Shown here piece after piece: positions 7,919 to 17,368 of a stretch of 64,000 nt of DNA (its first letter is position 1; each line of letters opens with the position of its first letter). A model generated the notes under the pieces. It ran no database searches, had not been told where the DNA came from, and worked only from the letters and a program-made list of their open reading frames with translations. The position numbers and the translations under genes are program-made. The stretch comes from Roseburia rectibacter (lineage in GTDB: Bacteria > Bacillota > Clostridia > Lachnospirales > Lachnospiraceae), in assembly GCF_014287515.2 (NCBI RefSeq), contig NZ_CP092473.1:1577001-1641000 (forward strand), written 5' to 3'.

Positions 7919-9712
7919 ATGAAAAAGAATTCTGAGATATCCAGAATGTTTCAATATGCCGGAAACCGCCACTGGCTGACAATCGCAGGTATGATCTTTG
8001 CGGGACTGAGTACGGTGTTGTCCATGATCCCGTTTGTCTGTATATGGTTTGTTGTCCGTGACATGTTAAATGCGATGATGGAAGGAGATATCAGTCTTGC
8101 TTTCCATAGCAGTACTTATGCGTGGTGGGCAGTTTGTTTTTCGGTCTTAAGTATTTTACTTTATTTTATTGCACTGTGCTGTTCGCATCTGGCGGCATTC
8201 CGCACTGCAACAAATATGAAAAAGGCAGCTATGCATCATATCGTCACACTGCCGTTAGGATATTTTAGTGCAAATGCCAGTGGACGCCTAAGGAAAGTGA
8301 TTGATGACAATGCAGGACTGACTGAGAATTTTCTGGCACATCAGCTTCCTGATATTACCGGGGCAGTGGTGATGCCGGTCGCAGTGTTCGTGCTGATCTT
8401 TGTTTTTGACTGGCGGTTAGGTCTTTGCTGCATGGTTCCGCTTGCCATCAGTCTTTTCTTTTTAAAGCAGATGATGGGTGGCGACAATGCAAACTTTATG
8501 GAAGGTTACATGACAGCACTTGAAACCATGAATAAGGAAGCCGTCGAATATATCCGTGGAATCCCGGTTGTAAAAGTGTTCCAGCAGACGGTCTATTCCT
8601 TTAAAAATTTCCATGCAGCGATCGGGGAGTACGAAAAATATGCTTCCGGGTATGCGTTAAAATGCCGTATCCCTCTGACCGGTTTTCAGGTTGCATTAAA
8701 TGGCACATTTATCCTGCTGATTCCGGTTGCGTGTATGATTATGACGGGAGTAAGCGGTCAGGCTGCATATCAGGACGTTATTTTGGATTTCCTGTTTTAC
8801 AGTCTGTTCACGCCGGTCTGCACAACGATGATGAACCGTGTCATGTTTGCCAGTGAGCAGTTGATGGCTGCAAAAAGTGCAGTGATACGTATTGAGGAAG
8901 TGTTAAAAGAACAGCCGTTAGCGGAGCCCTCCAACCCAATGCAGCCGAAAGATGCTTCTGTAGCATTTGAAAATGTGTCATTCTGTTACGCAGAAACAAA
9001 AGAAAAAGCACTCGACCAGATCACATTTGAAATCCCAGAAGGAAAGACGGTTGCGCTTGTGGGTGTATCAGGCAGTGGTAAATCTACGGCAGCAAAACTG
9101 ATCCCACGGTTTTATGATGTGACGGATGGAAGTGTCTGTGTAGGAGGCGTTGATGTCAGACAGATGGATAAGAAAACCCTGATGAACCAGATCGCGTTTG
9201 TATTCCAGAACACAAAACTATTTGGGGATACTCTGCTTGAAAATATCCGCGCTGCAAGACCGGAGGCAACACGCGAAGAAGTGATGTGTGCCGTGGAAGC
9301 TGCCCAGTGCAGAGAGATCATTGACCGTCTGTCGGACGGGATTGATACGGTTGTGGGAAATGGCGGCACTTATTTATCCGGTGGAGAAAATCAGAGAATC
9401 GCATTAGCGAGAGCGATTTTAAAGGACGCTCCGATCATCGTCTTGGATGAGGCGACTGCCTTTGCAGATGCGGAGAACGAGCATCAGATACAGCTTGCTT
9501 TTGAAAAACTGACAGCAGAAAAAACGGTTCTCATGATCGCACACCGTCTCTCGACGATACAGAATGCGGATCTGATTTTAGTGTTTGATGGAGGAAAAAT
9601 CATTGAGCGCGGCACACATGATTCACTGCTGGCTGCAGGCGGCAGATATGCGTCCATGTGGAACGATTATCAGACCTCGGTTCATTGGAAAGTCGGAAAG
9701 GAGACGAAATAA
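7919..9712 (+). CDS. ABC exporter half-transporter, first subunit (membrane + ATPase)
   Basis: 597 residues. The N-terminal half has about six membrane segments (type I exporter fold). The C-terminal half is a full ATPase: Walker A GVSGSGKST, signature LSGGENQ, Walker B IIVLDEATAFAD and the H-loop IAHRLST. It ends in a TAATG overlap with a second half-transporter, so the two should form a heterodimer. The AraC-lipoprotein-ABC-ABC arrangement resembles YbtPQ/IrtAB-type and multidrug systems. The substrate is unknown. Confidence 0.88.
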   Translation: MKKNSEISRMFQYAGNRHWLTIAGMIFAGLSTVLSMIPFVCIWFVVRDMLNAMMEGDISLAFHSSTYAWWAVCFSVLSILLYFIALCCSHLAAFRTATNMKKAAMHHIVTLPLGYFSANASGRLRKVIDDNAGLTENFLAHQLPDITGAVVMPVAVFVLIFVFDWRLGLCCMVPLAISLFFLKQMMGGDNANFMEGYMTALETMNKEAVEYIRGIPVVKVFQQTVYSFKNFHAAIGEYEKYASGYALKCRIPLTGFQVALNGTFILLIPVACMIMTGVSGQAAYQDVILDFLFYSLFTPVCTTMMNRVMFASEQLMAAKSAVIRIEEVLKEQPLAEPSNPMQPKDASVAFENVSFCYAETKEKALDQITFEIPEGKTVALVGVSGSGKSTAAKLIPRFYDVTDGSVCVGGVDVRQMDKKTLMNQIAFVFQNTKLFGDTLLENIRAARPEATREEVMCAVEAAQCREIIDRLSDGIDTVVGNGGTYLSGGENQRIALARAILKDAPIIVLDEATAFADAENEHQIQLAFEKLTAEKTVLMIAHRLSTIQNADLILVFDGGKIIERGTHDSLLAAGGRYASMWNDYQTSVHWKVGKETK

Positions 9713-11463
9713 TGACAAAATATTTTCAAAACAAATATGCATTGAGTAAGCAGGGCGCAAAAGACCTGTGTAAAGGAATCCTTTATTCAGTTCTGGCTTA
9801 TGTCAGCCTGATGCTTCCGGTTGCACTGCTTGCATGTGTGCTTGATTCTTTCCTTATAGCATTGTCCTGGGACAGCGGGCAGGGTGGAAATATTTTACTG
9901 TACACGGTGATCGGAATCGTCATTTTAGCAGTCATATTTGTGATGCATTATCTGCAGTATACACTGACCTATATGGGAACCTATCAGGAGAGTGAACGCC
10001 GCAGGATTTCAATCGCGGAAAAGTTAAGGACGATGCCGCTTCGGTTTTTCCATGAGCGTGATCTGTCTGATCTGACGAGTACGATCATGGGGGACTGCGC
10101 AGGTTTTGAACACGCATTTTCGCATACCGTACCGCAGTTCTGGGGTTCGATCCTGTCGACTGCGATCGTGTGCATCGTGCTTTTGATCTATGACTGGAGA
10201 ATGGGACTTGCGCTGCTTGGGGTAGCGCCGGTGGCGTTTGCAATCGTTCTTTTTTCCAGAAAGCTGCAGACAAAGCAGGGGCAGAAACATATCGATGCAA
10301 AACTTGCACTGGCAGATGGAATACAGGAATGCTTAGAGACGGTGCAGGACATTAAGGCGTGCAATCAGGAAACGGTATATCTGAAAAAGCTGGATGAAAA
10401 AATGGATGCCGCGGAAAAGGCACAGATCTCTTCGGAGATGGTAACGGCAAGCCTTGTGACCACAGGGCAGATGTTTTTGCGGCTTGGACTTGCGACGGTC
10501 ATTGTTGTCGGAAATACTTTGATGATCAACCATCAGACCACACTGTTTTCCTACATTTTATTCCTGATCGCAGCTTCAAGACTATATGATCCACTTTCCG
10601 GGGCAATGGCAAATATGGCAGAGCTGTTTTCCGTGGATCTTCAGGTAAAGCGCCTGAAAGAAATCCAGGATTATAAAGAGGAAAATAAGAAGAAAGAGTA
10701 TCAGACAGACGGCTATGATATTACATTCGACCATGTAAGTTTTGCCTACGAACCTGGCAAACCGGTGTTGCGGGATGTTTCTTTCACTGCAAAACAGGGA
10801 CAGGTAACAGCCCTTGTCGGACCGTCCGGCGGGGGAAAGAGTACGGTGGCAAATTTAGCGGCTGGTTTTTACGATGTGAACGGTGGAAAAATCACACTTG
10901 GTGGCACGGATATTGCACCGATCGATTCAGTTGCCATGATGAGAGATTTTTCCGTGGTATTCCAGAACGTAGTTCTTTTCAACAATACCATTATGGAAAA
11001 TATCCGTATAGGGCGCAAAGATGCGACCGATGAAGAGGTGATCGCTGCTGCAAAGGCGGCGCGCTGTCATACGTTTATTGAAAAACTGCCGGACGGCTAT
11101 CAGACCGTGATCGGAGAAAACGGCTCCACACTTTCCGGTGGCGAGTGCCAGCGTCTTTCCATTGCCCGTGCACTTTTAAAAGATGCGCCGGTTATTCTGT
11201 TAGACGAAGCGACAGCGTCCCTTGATGTGGACAATGAGACAGAGATCCAGGAAGCGATTTCTAAGCTGATAAAAGGAAAGACAGTCCTTGTCATTGCACA
11301 CAGAATGAGAACCGTTGAAAATGCAGACAAGATCGTTGTCCTTGACGGCGGTGTTGTCGCAGAGAGCGGAACACATGCTGAGCTGATGAAAAAGAACGGA
11401 CTTTATGCAAGACTGGTGGAGCTGCAGACAGCTTCGGCGGACTGGAAGCTGAATGGCAGGTAA
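9712..11463 (+). CDS. ABC exporter half-transporter, second subunit
   Basis: 583 residues from the ATG at 9712; an upstream in-frame start is rejected because AAAGGAG lies eight bases before 9712 and the ATG overlaps the previous stop. About six membrane segments are followed by an ATPase with Walker A GPSGGGKST, signature LSGGECQR, Walker B VILLDEATASLD and H-loop IAHRMRT. All catalytic elements are intact in both partners. Co-translation with the first subunit is implied by the one-base overlap. Confidence 0.88.
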   Translation: MTKYFQNKYALSKQGAKDLCKGILYSVLAYVSLMLPVALLACVLDSFLIALSWDSGQGGNILLYTVIGIVILAVIFVMHYLQYTLTYMGTYQESERRRISIAEKLRTMPLRFFHERDLSDLTSTIMGDCAGFEHAFSHTVPQFWGSILSTAIVCIVLLIYDWRMGLALLGVAPVAFAIVLFSRKLQTKQGQKHIDAKLALADGIQECLETVQDIKACNQETVYLKKLDEKMDAAEKAQISSEMVTASLVTTGQMFLRLGLATVIVVGNTLMINHQTTLFSYILFLIAASRLYDPLSGAMANMAELFSVDLQVKRLKEIQDYKEENKKKEYQTDGYDITFDHVSFAYEPGKPVLRDVSFTAKQGQVTALVGPSGGGKSTVANLAAGFYDVNGGKITLGGTDIAPIDSVAMMRDFSVVFQNVVLFNNTIMENIRIGRKDATDEEVIAAAKAARCHTFIEKLPDGYQTVIGENGSTLSGGECQRLSIARALLKDAPVILLDEATASLDVDNETEIQEAISKLIKGKTVLVIAHRMRTVENADKIVVLDGGVVAESGTHAELMKKNGLYARLVELQTASADWKLNGR

Positions 11464-11494
11464 AAGTTGAACTGAAAAACGATAAAATCATAAG

Positions 11495-11541
11495 AAAGAC
11501 AGGTTCTTTTAGAGGAATTTTTAAGATGCCTGTCTTTTTTA
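11495..11541 (+). terminator. Intrinsic terminator after the ABC exporter operon
   Basis: The stem AAAGACAGG / CCTGTCTTT has a 25-base loop and is followed by further T residues. Confidence 0.65.
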
Positions 11542-11610
11542 TGGGGATAGAGGGGAGTGCAATCCATTATTTTATGTTATACTGTGTCAGGAAAGTTTTT
11601 TGATTCATAG

Positions 11611-11923
11611 GATTCGGGTGTCAAAAGGTGGCTTCCAAATTTTTGATTGTCAAATTGTACAAAGCCGGGGCTGTTTTGTTCCGTTGTCCGAAAATAAGAA
11701 AATCTAAGTCTGCCTGTGTTAAATTCTCTCAAAGTGACGTGTACGTCTTAAATGTCCCATCCATGGGACATTAAGACTTTTGCTGCCGTCCATGGCAGCA
11801 AAACACTGCGCATCGACAGGCAAACTAAGATTTTCTAATTTTCTCTCCAAGTCACAAAAACAGTCTCTGCTTTGTGCAATTTGCCAGCCACTAAATTAAA
11901 ATCCACCTTTTGACACCCGAATC
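11611..11923. mobile_element. MITE-like element, 313 bp, with 21-bp inverted ends and 7-bp target duplication
   Basis: The ends are perfect 21-bp inverted repeats (11611-11631 and 11903-11923, starting GATTCGGGTG). TTCATAG occurs directly outside both ends (11604-11610 and 11924-11930), as a target duplication would. The interior also folds back on itself: AAGAAAATCTAAGT pairs with ACTAAGATTTTC, and TTGTACAAAG pairs with CTTTGTGCAA. No coding frame is present. Parent transposase family unknown. Confidence 0.7.
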
Positions 11924-11930
11924 TTCATAG

Positions 11931-12084
11931 GAAATTACGTCCTATGACTCAAAAAGCCCTACGGGCGGGATGCGCTCTTCGCGGAGAAGAGTTTGCTGTA
12001 AACAGCACCGCTCGGGCGCGAAAGAGTCGCAAGCGACTCTTTGTTCTGTGAGCAGGATAAGACGAATAAATAAGGAGTACCATC
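11931..12084 (+). promoter_or_regulatory. Hairpin-rich leader upstream of the UvrA2-like gene
   Basis: This gap holds stacked small hairpins: CTCTTC/GAAGAG near 11972, and AAAGAGTCGC-AA-GCGACTCTTT (12021-12042), a perfect ten-base stem followed by TGTT. AAAAAGCCCTACGGGC (11951-11966) recurs at 34198. The layout could be an attenuator, but no leader peptide was identified. Confidence 0.35.
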
Positions 12085-14580
12085 ATGGAAACCAACCATA
12101 ATGAACCAAAATATATCAGGGTAAAAGGGGCGAGAGTCCACAACCTGAAAAATGTAAATGTGGATGTCCCCCTGCATCAGATCGTGGGGGTCGCAGGTGT
12201 GTCAGGTTCCGGCAAATCTTCGCTGGCACTTGGTGTTTTGTATGCGGAAGGATCCAGACGTTATCTGGAGTCACTTTCTACCTATACAAGAAGGCGCATG
12301 ACAGGAGCAGCGAAAGCACAGGTGGATGAGGTGCTGTATGTCCCAGCGGCTTTAGCACTTCATCAGCGTCCGGGAATACCGGGGATCCGCAGTACCTTCG
12401 GGACAGGAACCGAACTTTTGAACAGCTTAAGATTGATGTATTCGGGACTGGCATCCCACAGGTGTCCGAATGGACATTACATAGAGCCTACGTTAAAAGT
12501 AGCGGCGGAGCAGGAAATCTTATGTCCGGTGTGCGGGGAAAAAGTACATGCGCCGGGTGCGGAAGAACTTGCCTTTAATTCACAGGGGGCATGCAAAAGA
12601 TGTGGCGGAACGGGAAGTGTGCGGACGGTGGACATAGATTCGCTGGTACCGGATGATTCGATCAGCATTGATGAGGGAGCAGTTGCACCGTGGAACAGTC
12701 TGATGTGGTCACTGATGACGGATGTCTGCCGTGAGATGGGCGTGCGCACGGATGTCCCATTCCGGGAACTGACGGATGCAGAGAAAGAGATCGTCTATCA
12801 CGGTCCGGCTGAGAAAAAACATATTTTTTATAAGGCAAAAAAATCCAACCAGGCGGGTGAACTGGATTTTACCTATTATAACGCTGTGTACACCGTGGAA
12901 AATGCGCTTGCAAAAGTAAAAGATGAGAAGGGCATGAAGCGTGTGGAAAAATTTTTAAAGGAAGATATCTGCCCGGAATGTGGCGGCAGCAGGCTTTCTG
13001 AGACTGCGAGAGCACCGAGACTTCGGGGGATAGGTCTGGATGAAGCCTGTAAAATGACCTTGAAAGAACTGGTGGACTGGGTGGCAGGAGTGCCGGATTC
13101 CCTGCCGGAAGAAATGCGTCCCATGGCAGAATCCATCTGCGAATCGTTTCAGACTGTTGCAAAAAGGCTGATGGATTTGGGACTGTCTTATCTGTCGCTT
13201 GACCGGGCGGCCTTTACATTGTCGACCGGAGAGAGACAGCGGATGCAGCTTGCCAGAGCTGTGCGAAACCGCACGACAGGCGTTTTGTATGTGTTAGATG
13301 AGCCTTCGATCGGTCTGCACCCGTCGAATATCAAAGGGCTTAATGCCGTGATGCATGATTTGGTCGCGGACGGCAATTCCGTTCTTCTGGTAGACCACGA
13401 TACGCAGATATTATCGGAGGCGGACTGGCTGATCGAGATGGGACCCGAAGCCGGTGTGGGAGGCGGATATGTGATCGCGGAGGGCAGCATTCCGCAGATT
13501 ATTTCCAATAAAAAATCCATGATCGGTCCTTTTCTGGCGAAAATGGCAGATATGCGTGTCCGCACGCAGGCAGGGGAAGAGGAAGTTTTTGCGTTGGGAA
13601 AGCTGCATTTATCTACGGATCATATTCATACGGTAAAGCCATTGGAGGTGGATATTCCAAAGGGAAGGCTTACCGTTGTGACCGGTGTGTCCGGTTCCGG
13701 GAAGACCACGATGGTTTTAGAAAGTCTGATTCCCGGACTGGAAGCTTCTTTTCGCGGAGAACATCTGCCGAAACATGTGAAATGTATTTCGGCGGAAGGG
13801 ATTTCCCATGTGAAACTGATAGATGCCTCACCGATTGGAATCAATGTCCGGTCAACGGTGGCGACTTATGCCAATATACATGATGAACTCCGCAAAATTT
13901 ATGCAAAAACAGCGGATGCAAAAAATCGGGAATACAAAGCAGGGGATTTTTCCTACAATACCGGAAAGCTGCGCTGCCCAGTCTGTGACGGAACCGGGCA
14001 GATCAGTCTGGACGTACAGTTCTTACCGGATGTGGACATCCCCTGCCCGGAGTGTGGTGGGTCGAGGTATGCGAAAGAGGCATGGGAGATCGGCTATGAA
14101 AATAAACAGGGAAACAGGTATTCCCTGCCGGAACTGATGGAGATGGATGTCAACACGGCGCTGCAGGCGGTCACAGATCTGAAACTGGTGCATCAGAGGC
14201 TTAGTGTTCTGAAAAATTTAGGACTTGGTTATCTGACACTGGGTGAGGAGACACCGAGTCTTTCCGGTGGCGAGGCACAGAGACTGAAACTTGCCAGTGA
14301 AATGGGAAAAGGACAGTCGGATTCTGTCTTTGTGTTTGATGAGCCGACCATCGGACTGCATCCGTTGGATGTACAGACGTTACTTGGCGTATTTCAGGCG
14401 TTAGTCGACAACGGGGCGACCGTGCTTGTCATCGAGCATGATCTGGATGTGATCCGAAATGCAGACTATATCATTGATATGGGCCCCGGCGGTGGAGAGG
14501 AGGGCGGCAGAGTGGTCGCCTGCGGGACACCGGAGCAGATTGCAGCAAATGAAAAGAGCGTTACGGGAAAATATCTATAA
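12085..14580 (+). CDS. UvrA2-like ABC ATPase (excinuclease A paralogue)
   Basis: 831 residues, shorter than the about 940 of canonical UvrA. It has two ABC halves: Walker A GVSGSGKSSLA near residue 40 and GVSGSGKTTMV near 535, with signatures LSTGERQR and LSGGEAQR. Zinc-type pairs CPVC/CKRC, CPEC and CPVC/CPEC are present. The shortened first insertion (about residues 120-170) suggests the UvrB-binding part is reduced, as in UvrA2/DrrC-type proteins linked to DNA-binding drug tolerance. The first signature has T for G (LSTGE). It has its own RBS (AAGGAG) and appears monocistronic. Confidence 0.82.
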   Translation: METNHNEPKYIRVKGARVHNLKNVNVDVPLHQIVGVAGVSGSGKSSLALGVLYAEGSRRYLESLSTYTRRRMTGAAKAQVDEVLYVPAALALHQRPGIPGIRSTFGTGTELLNSLRLMYSGLASHRCPNGHYIEPTLKVAAEQEILCPVCGEKVHAPGAEELAFNSQGACKRCGGTGSVRTVDIDSLVPDDSISIDEGAVAPWNSLMWSLMTDVCREMGVRTDVPFRELTDAEKEIVYHGPAEKKHIFYKAKKSNQAGELDFTYYNAVYTVENALAKVKDEKGMKRVEKFLKEDICPECGGSRLSETARAPRLRGIGLDEACKMTLKELVDWVAGVPDSLPEEMRPMAESICESFQTVAKRLMDLGLSYLSLDRAAFTLSTGERQRMQLARAVRNRTTGVLYVLDEPSIGLHPSNIKGLNAVMHDLVADGNSVLLVDHDTQILSEADWLIEMGPEAGVGGGYVIAEGSIPQIISNKKSMIGPFLAKMADMRVRTQAGEEEVFALGKLHLSTDHIHTVKPLEVDIPKGRLTVVTGVSGSGKTTMVLESLIPGLEASFRGEHLPKHVKCISAEGISHVKLIDASPIGINVRSTVATYANIHDELRKIYAKTADAKNREYKAGDFSYNTGKLRCPVCDGTGQISLDVQFLPDVDIPCPECGGSRYAKEAWEIGYENKQGNRYSLPELMEMDVNTALQAVTDLKLVHQRLSVLKNLGLGYLTLGEETPSLSGGEAQRLKLASEMGKGQSDSVFVFDEPTIGLHPLDVQTLLGVFQALVDNGATVLVIEHDLDVIRNADYIIDMGPGGGEEGGRVVACGTPEQIAANEKSVTGKYL

Positions 14581-14590
14581 AGAACAGGGG

Positions 14591-14619
14591 TTGTGTTTCT
14601 CATTCATTTCTGCTACAAT
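14591..14619 (+). promoter_or_regulatory. Promoter of the mgtE leader
   Basis: TTGTGT (14591-14596), a 17-base spacer and TACAAT (14614-14619) with an extended TGC before it. Transcription would start near 14626 and give a leader of about 250 bases. Confidence 0.6.
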
Positions 14620-14674
14620 GACCACGTCATTTTTAGATATATCAAAATTCAAATTTTAATGGAGGTGAATTTTC

Positions 14675-14761
14675 ATGGACAGTTGCGATAGCGTAGGACG
14701 AAGTAAAATATGCGATGTACGAAGATGTAAAAAGAGAATGTGGCTGTCTGTGAGAGTCTGA
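14675..14761 (+). CDS. Leader peptide upstream of mgtE, 28 residues
   Basis: ATG at 14675 with GGAGGTGAAT five to ten bases before it; TGA at 14759-14761. The product is short and basic with three cysteines and many Arg/Lys (contains KICDVRRCKKR). Its codons 12-15 form one strand of the attenuator hairpin described separately. It is too short to be an enzyme and ends well before mgtE, so it is best read as a cis-acting leader peptide. I do not recognise a named family. Confidence 0.55.
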   Translation: MDSCDSVGRSKICDVRRCKKRMWLSVRV

Positions 14762-14842
14762 CCGCCATATTCTATATTGTTGTGCACCTTTTATACATCG
14801 CATCAGAGGATCCTTGCAATCACAATGAAGCGATGTATTTTT
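14710..14842 (+). promoter_or_regulatory. Putative attenuator with mutually exclusive stems before mgtE
   Basis: Element 1 ATGCGATGTA (14710-14719, inside the leader ORF) pairs perfectly with element 2 TACATCGCAT (14794-14803). Element 2 also pairs with element 3 GCGATGTA (14830-14837), which is followed by TTTTT: a weak terminator. Ribosome position on the leader would select between 1:2 and 2:3. No M-box consensus was found. Confidence 0.55.
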
Positions 14843-14872
14843 ATGCCCATTTCAGGCGAAAAGGAGGTCACA

Positions 14873-16264
14873 ATGAGAAAAGTATTAATCCCGAAAAAAG
14901 ACTATGTAAAAGAACTGATAAAGATCATCCGTGTTACAAAAGATGAGCAGAAATTACGGAATCTGCTGTCAGATTATCATGAGAAAGATATCGCGGAGGC
15001 GATCACATTTCTGACGGAGACTGAGCGGAAGCATCTCTACCATGTGCTCGGTTCTGAAAGGATCGCAGAGATATTTTCCTATTTTGATGATGCGGAAATG
15101 TATTTGGAGGAACTGTCTTTAGAGCAGGCAGCAAAAGTAGTTTCCTACATGGATGCGGATGATGCGCTTGATGTGTTAGATGATCTGTCCGAGTCAAAGA
15201 AAAACGCGATCGTGAGTCATCTGGATGCAGACGCACAGAAAGATGTGCAGAAACTGCTCTCCTATGAGGAGGATGAGATCGGAAGCTGCATGACGAACAA
15301 CTTTGTCTGTATTTCAGAGAAATTGTCCGTCCGGGAAGCGATGAGCGAACTGGTCCGTCAGGCGGGGGAACATGATAATATTTCAACGATCTATGTTACC
15401 GATGAAGAGGAAAAGTTTGCCGGTGCGATCGATCTGAAAGATCTGATCATTGCAAGAGAAAACACACCTTTGCAGGAAATCATAAGCAGTTCCTATCCAT
15501 ATGTGTATGAAAATGAAAAGATCAGTGAATGTGTGGAAAAGATTGCAGATTATGAGGAGGATTCCATTCCGGTATTGACGCAGGAGAAAAAGATTGTGGG
15601 TATTCTGACTGCGACGGATATCGTCGAGTTAGTAGATGATGCGATGGGAGATGACTACGCAAAACTTGCAGGTCTGACCTCCGAGGAGGATTTAAAGGAA
15701 CCGACGATTGTGAGCATGAAAAAGAGACTGCCATGGCTGATCATACTGTTGTTCCTTGGGATGGCAGTGTCCTCTGTTGTCGGAATATTTGAATCTGTGG
15801 TTGCAGTTCTGCCGATCGTGATCTGCTTTCAGTCGCTGGTGCTTGATATGGCAGGAAATGTTGGTACGCAGTCGCTTGCAGTAACGATCCGTGTACTTGT
15901 GGACGAGGATTTGGATACCAGAAAAAAACTGGCTCTTCTCGGAAAAGAAATGAAGATCGGCTTTTTAAACGGAGCGAGTCTTGGCGTCATGGCACTTGTA
16001 TTTCTTGGCATTTACATCCACCTGTTCAAAAAATATGCCTGGATGTCAGCATTCCTGATCTCCGGATGTGTTGGGATTTCTCTGGTCGTTGCGATGGTAA
16101 TCTCTGGTTTTGTAGGTACGATCATCCCGATGTTCTTCCACAAGATCCATATTGATCCGGCAGTTGCATCCGGTCCGCTGATCACGACGGTGAATGATCT
16201 GGTTGCAGTGATCACTTATTATGGATTGGCGATGGTATTTCTGATCGATATTTTTCATATTTAG
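14873..16264 (+). CDS. mgtE: Magnesium transporter MgtE
   Basis: 463 residues from the ATG at 14873, chosen because AAGGAGG precedes it; the frame is open further upstream. The order is an MgtE N domain (residues 1-125, rich in acidic residues and including YMDADDALDVLDDL), two CBS domains (about 130-255, with GSCMTNNFVCI) and five membrane segments from about 285 on (ILLFLGMAVSSVVG, DMAGNVGTQSLAVT). The last motif is the conserved pore region. This is a complete gated Mg2+ channel. Expression is probably controlled by the leader upstream. Confidence 0.93.
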   Translation: MRKVLIPKKDYVKELIKIIRVTKDEQKLRNLLSDYHEKDIAEAITFLTETERKHLYHVLGSERIAEIFSYFDDAEMYLEELSLEQAAKVVSYMDADDALDVLDDLSESKKNAIVSHLDADAQKDVQKLLSYEEDEIGSCMTNNFVCISEKLSVREAMSELVRQAGEHDNISTIYVTDEEEKFAGAIDLKDLIIARENTPLQEIISSSYPYVYENEKISECVEKIADYEEDSIPVLTQEKKIVGILTATDIVELVDDAMGDDYAKLAGLTSEEDLKEPTIVSMKKRLPWLIILLFLGMAVSSVVGIFESVVAVLPIVICFQSLVLDMAGNVGTQSLAVTIRVLVDEDLDTRKKLALLGKEMKIGFLNGASLGVMALVFLGIYIHLFKKYAWMSAFLISGCVGISLVVAMVISGFVGTIIPMFFHKIHIDPAVASGPLITTVNDLVAVITYYGLAMVFLIDIFHI

Positions 16265-16280
16265 GAGGAACGGAGATATT

Positions 16281-17312
16281 ATGAATACACAAAATTTAAG
16301 AACCCTTTTTCCAACTGTAACGAAACAAAAAATACTGAATCTGTCATATGGCGAGGGAGAACATTATACAGTGCTTCCCATGATTGCAAAAAAAGAGGAT
16401 ACATTTTATCTGTGGGAAATTTCAGCCATGTCGGAACAGGAATATGAACACAGAAACAGAACATACAAAGAAGCGAAGACAAACCGGGCAGAGTTAAAGC
16501 AGAATCTGGAAGAAGCAGACCAGGTGTGGATCGAAAAAATTGTAAGCGGTGGCTGCTGTTTTGAGGCCGCTTCAGCAACAGGCACCTGTCTTGGCGAGAG
16601 ATATAATATAGAGGAACAGATACAGTTTTTATATATGCTTGGACAGGGAGCGGAGTTAGGGGAGTTAGAACAGGTGGAGCTTGACAGGCTGTTTATCACC
16701 TGCTATGAACTGACGGGAAAAGACGGGCAGGAATTGTCCGAAGAAGCATTCTGGAATATGGGAAATGAGGATGTTACGGTTACGCTGTCAGAACAGCACC
16801 GATCTGTTCTGGTACAAAAAAGATTTCGCTTAAAGACGGGGGAATATACAAAACCCAAAGTGCTCCATCTGACCGGAGAGGCAGAAAGCAGTGTTTATAT
16901 TCATGGCATCCGTTTCCATGATGTCTGGAAAGAGGCAGAGACACGTTTTGAAGATAAACACTATCTGGAACATTTCAGCAAAGAACAGATTGCACAGATG
17001 AAGCGCGACTTTATGGAACTTCTGCCGCAGATATGTCCCAAAGGCTGTGTCCTGCCCATGATCGAATATGAGTGCGACAGGGATTATCAGATGCAGTTTT
17101 ACACAACGGAATATCTGAAATGCGCACCAAAGCATCATTCTTCGGCATTATTTTTCGCGATGCGTCCGGACACGCAGATCGGACCGATGGGATACAAAAA
17201 CAGGGTATGCCAGTTAGAAGCAGTGGAGGAAGGCTTTGAGGGGGAGATATCCGTTGAATTATTTTTGTGTCATAAAACAATACCGGGAGAAGAGAAAAAA
17301 GCAAGGCATTAA
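16281..17312 (+). CDS. Conserved protein of unknown function
   Basis: 343 residues, AGGAGG upstream, 16 bases after mgtE, so probably co-transcribed with it. No signal peptide or membrane segment. The protein is acidic, with a helical segment at residues 55-75 and a C-terminal half of mixed beta character with several Cys (SGGCC, KGCVLP, YECD, LKCAP). I do not recognise the family. The tight link to mgtE may be coincidental. Confidence 0.7.
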   Translation: MNTQNLRTLFPTVTKQKILNLSYGEGEHYTVLPMIAKKEDTFYLWEISAMSEQEYEHRNRTYKEAKTNRAELKQNLEEADQVWIEKIVSGGCCFEAASATGTCLGERYNIEEQIQFLYMLGQGAELGELEQVELDRLFITCYELTGKDGQELSEEAFWNMGNEDVTVTLSEQHRSVLVQKRFRLKTGEYTKPKVLHLTGEAESSVYIHGIRFHDVWKEAETRFEDKHYLEHFSKEQIAQMKRDFMELLPQICPKGCVLPMIEYECDRDYQMQFYTTEYLKCAPKHHSSALFFAMRPDTQIGPMGYKNRVCQLEAVEEGFEGEISVELFLCHKTIPGEEKKARH

Positions 17313-17368
17313 TGCAAATTTTGTGTTATCATGAGTGCAGGTGAAAGAAAGCAGGAGTGGAGATTTTT

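Noticed and set aside
14625..14873. M-box (ykoK) magnesium riboswitch before mgtE
   Set aside because: None of the conserved M-box blocks could be placed; the leader peptide and competing stems explain the region better.
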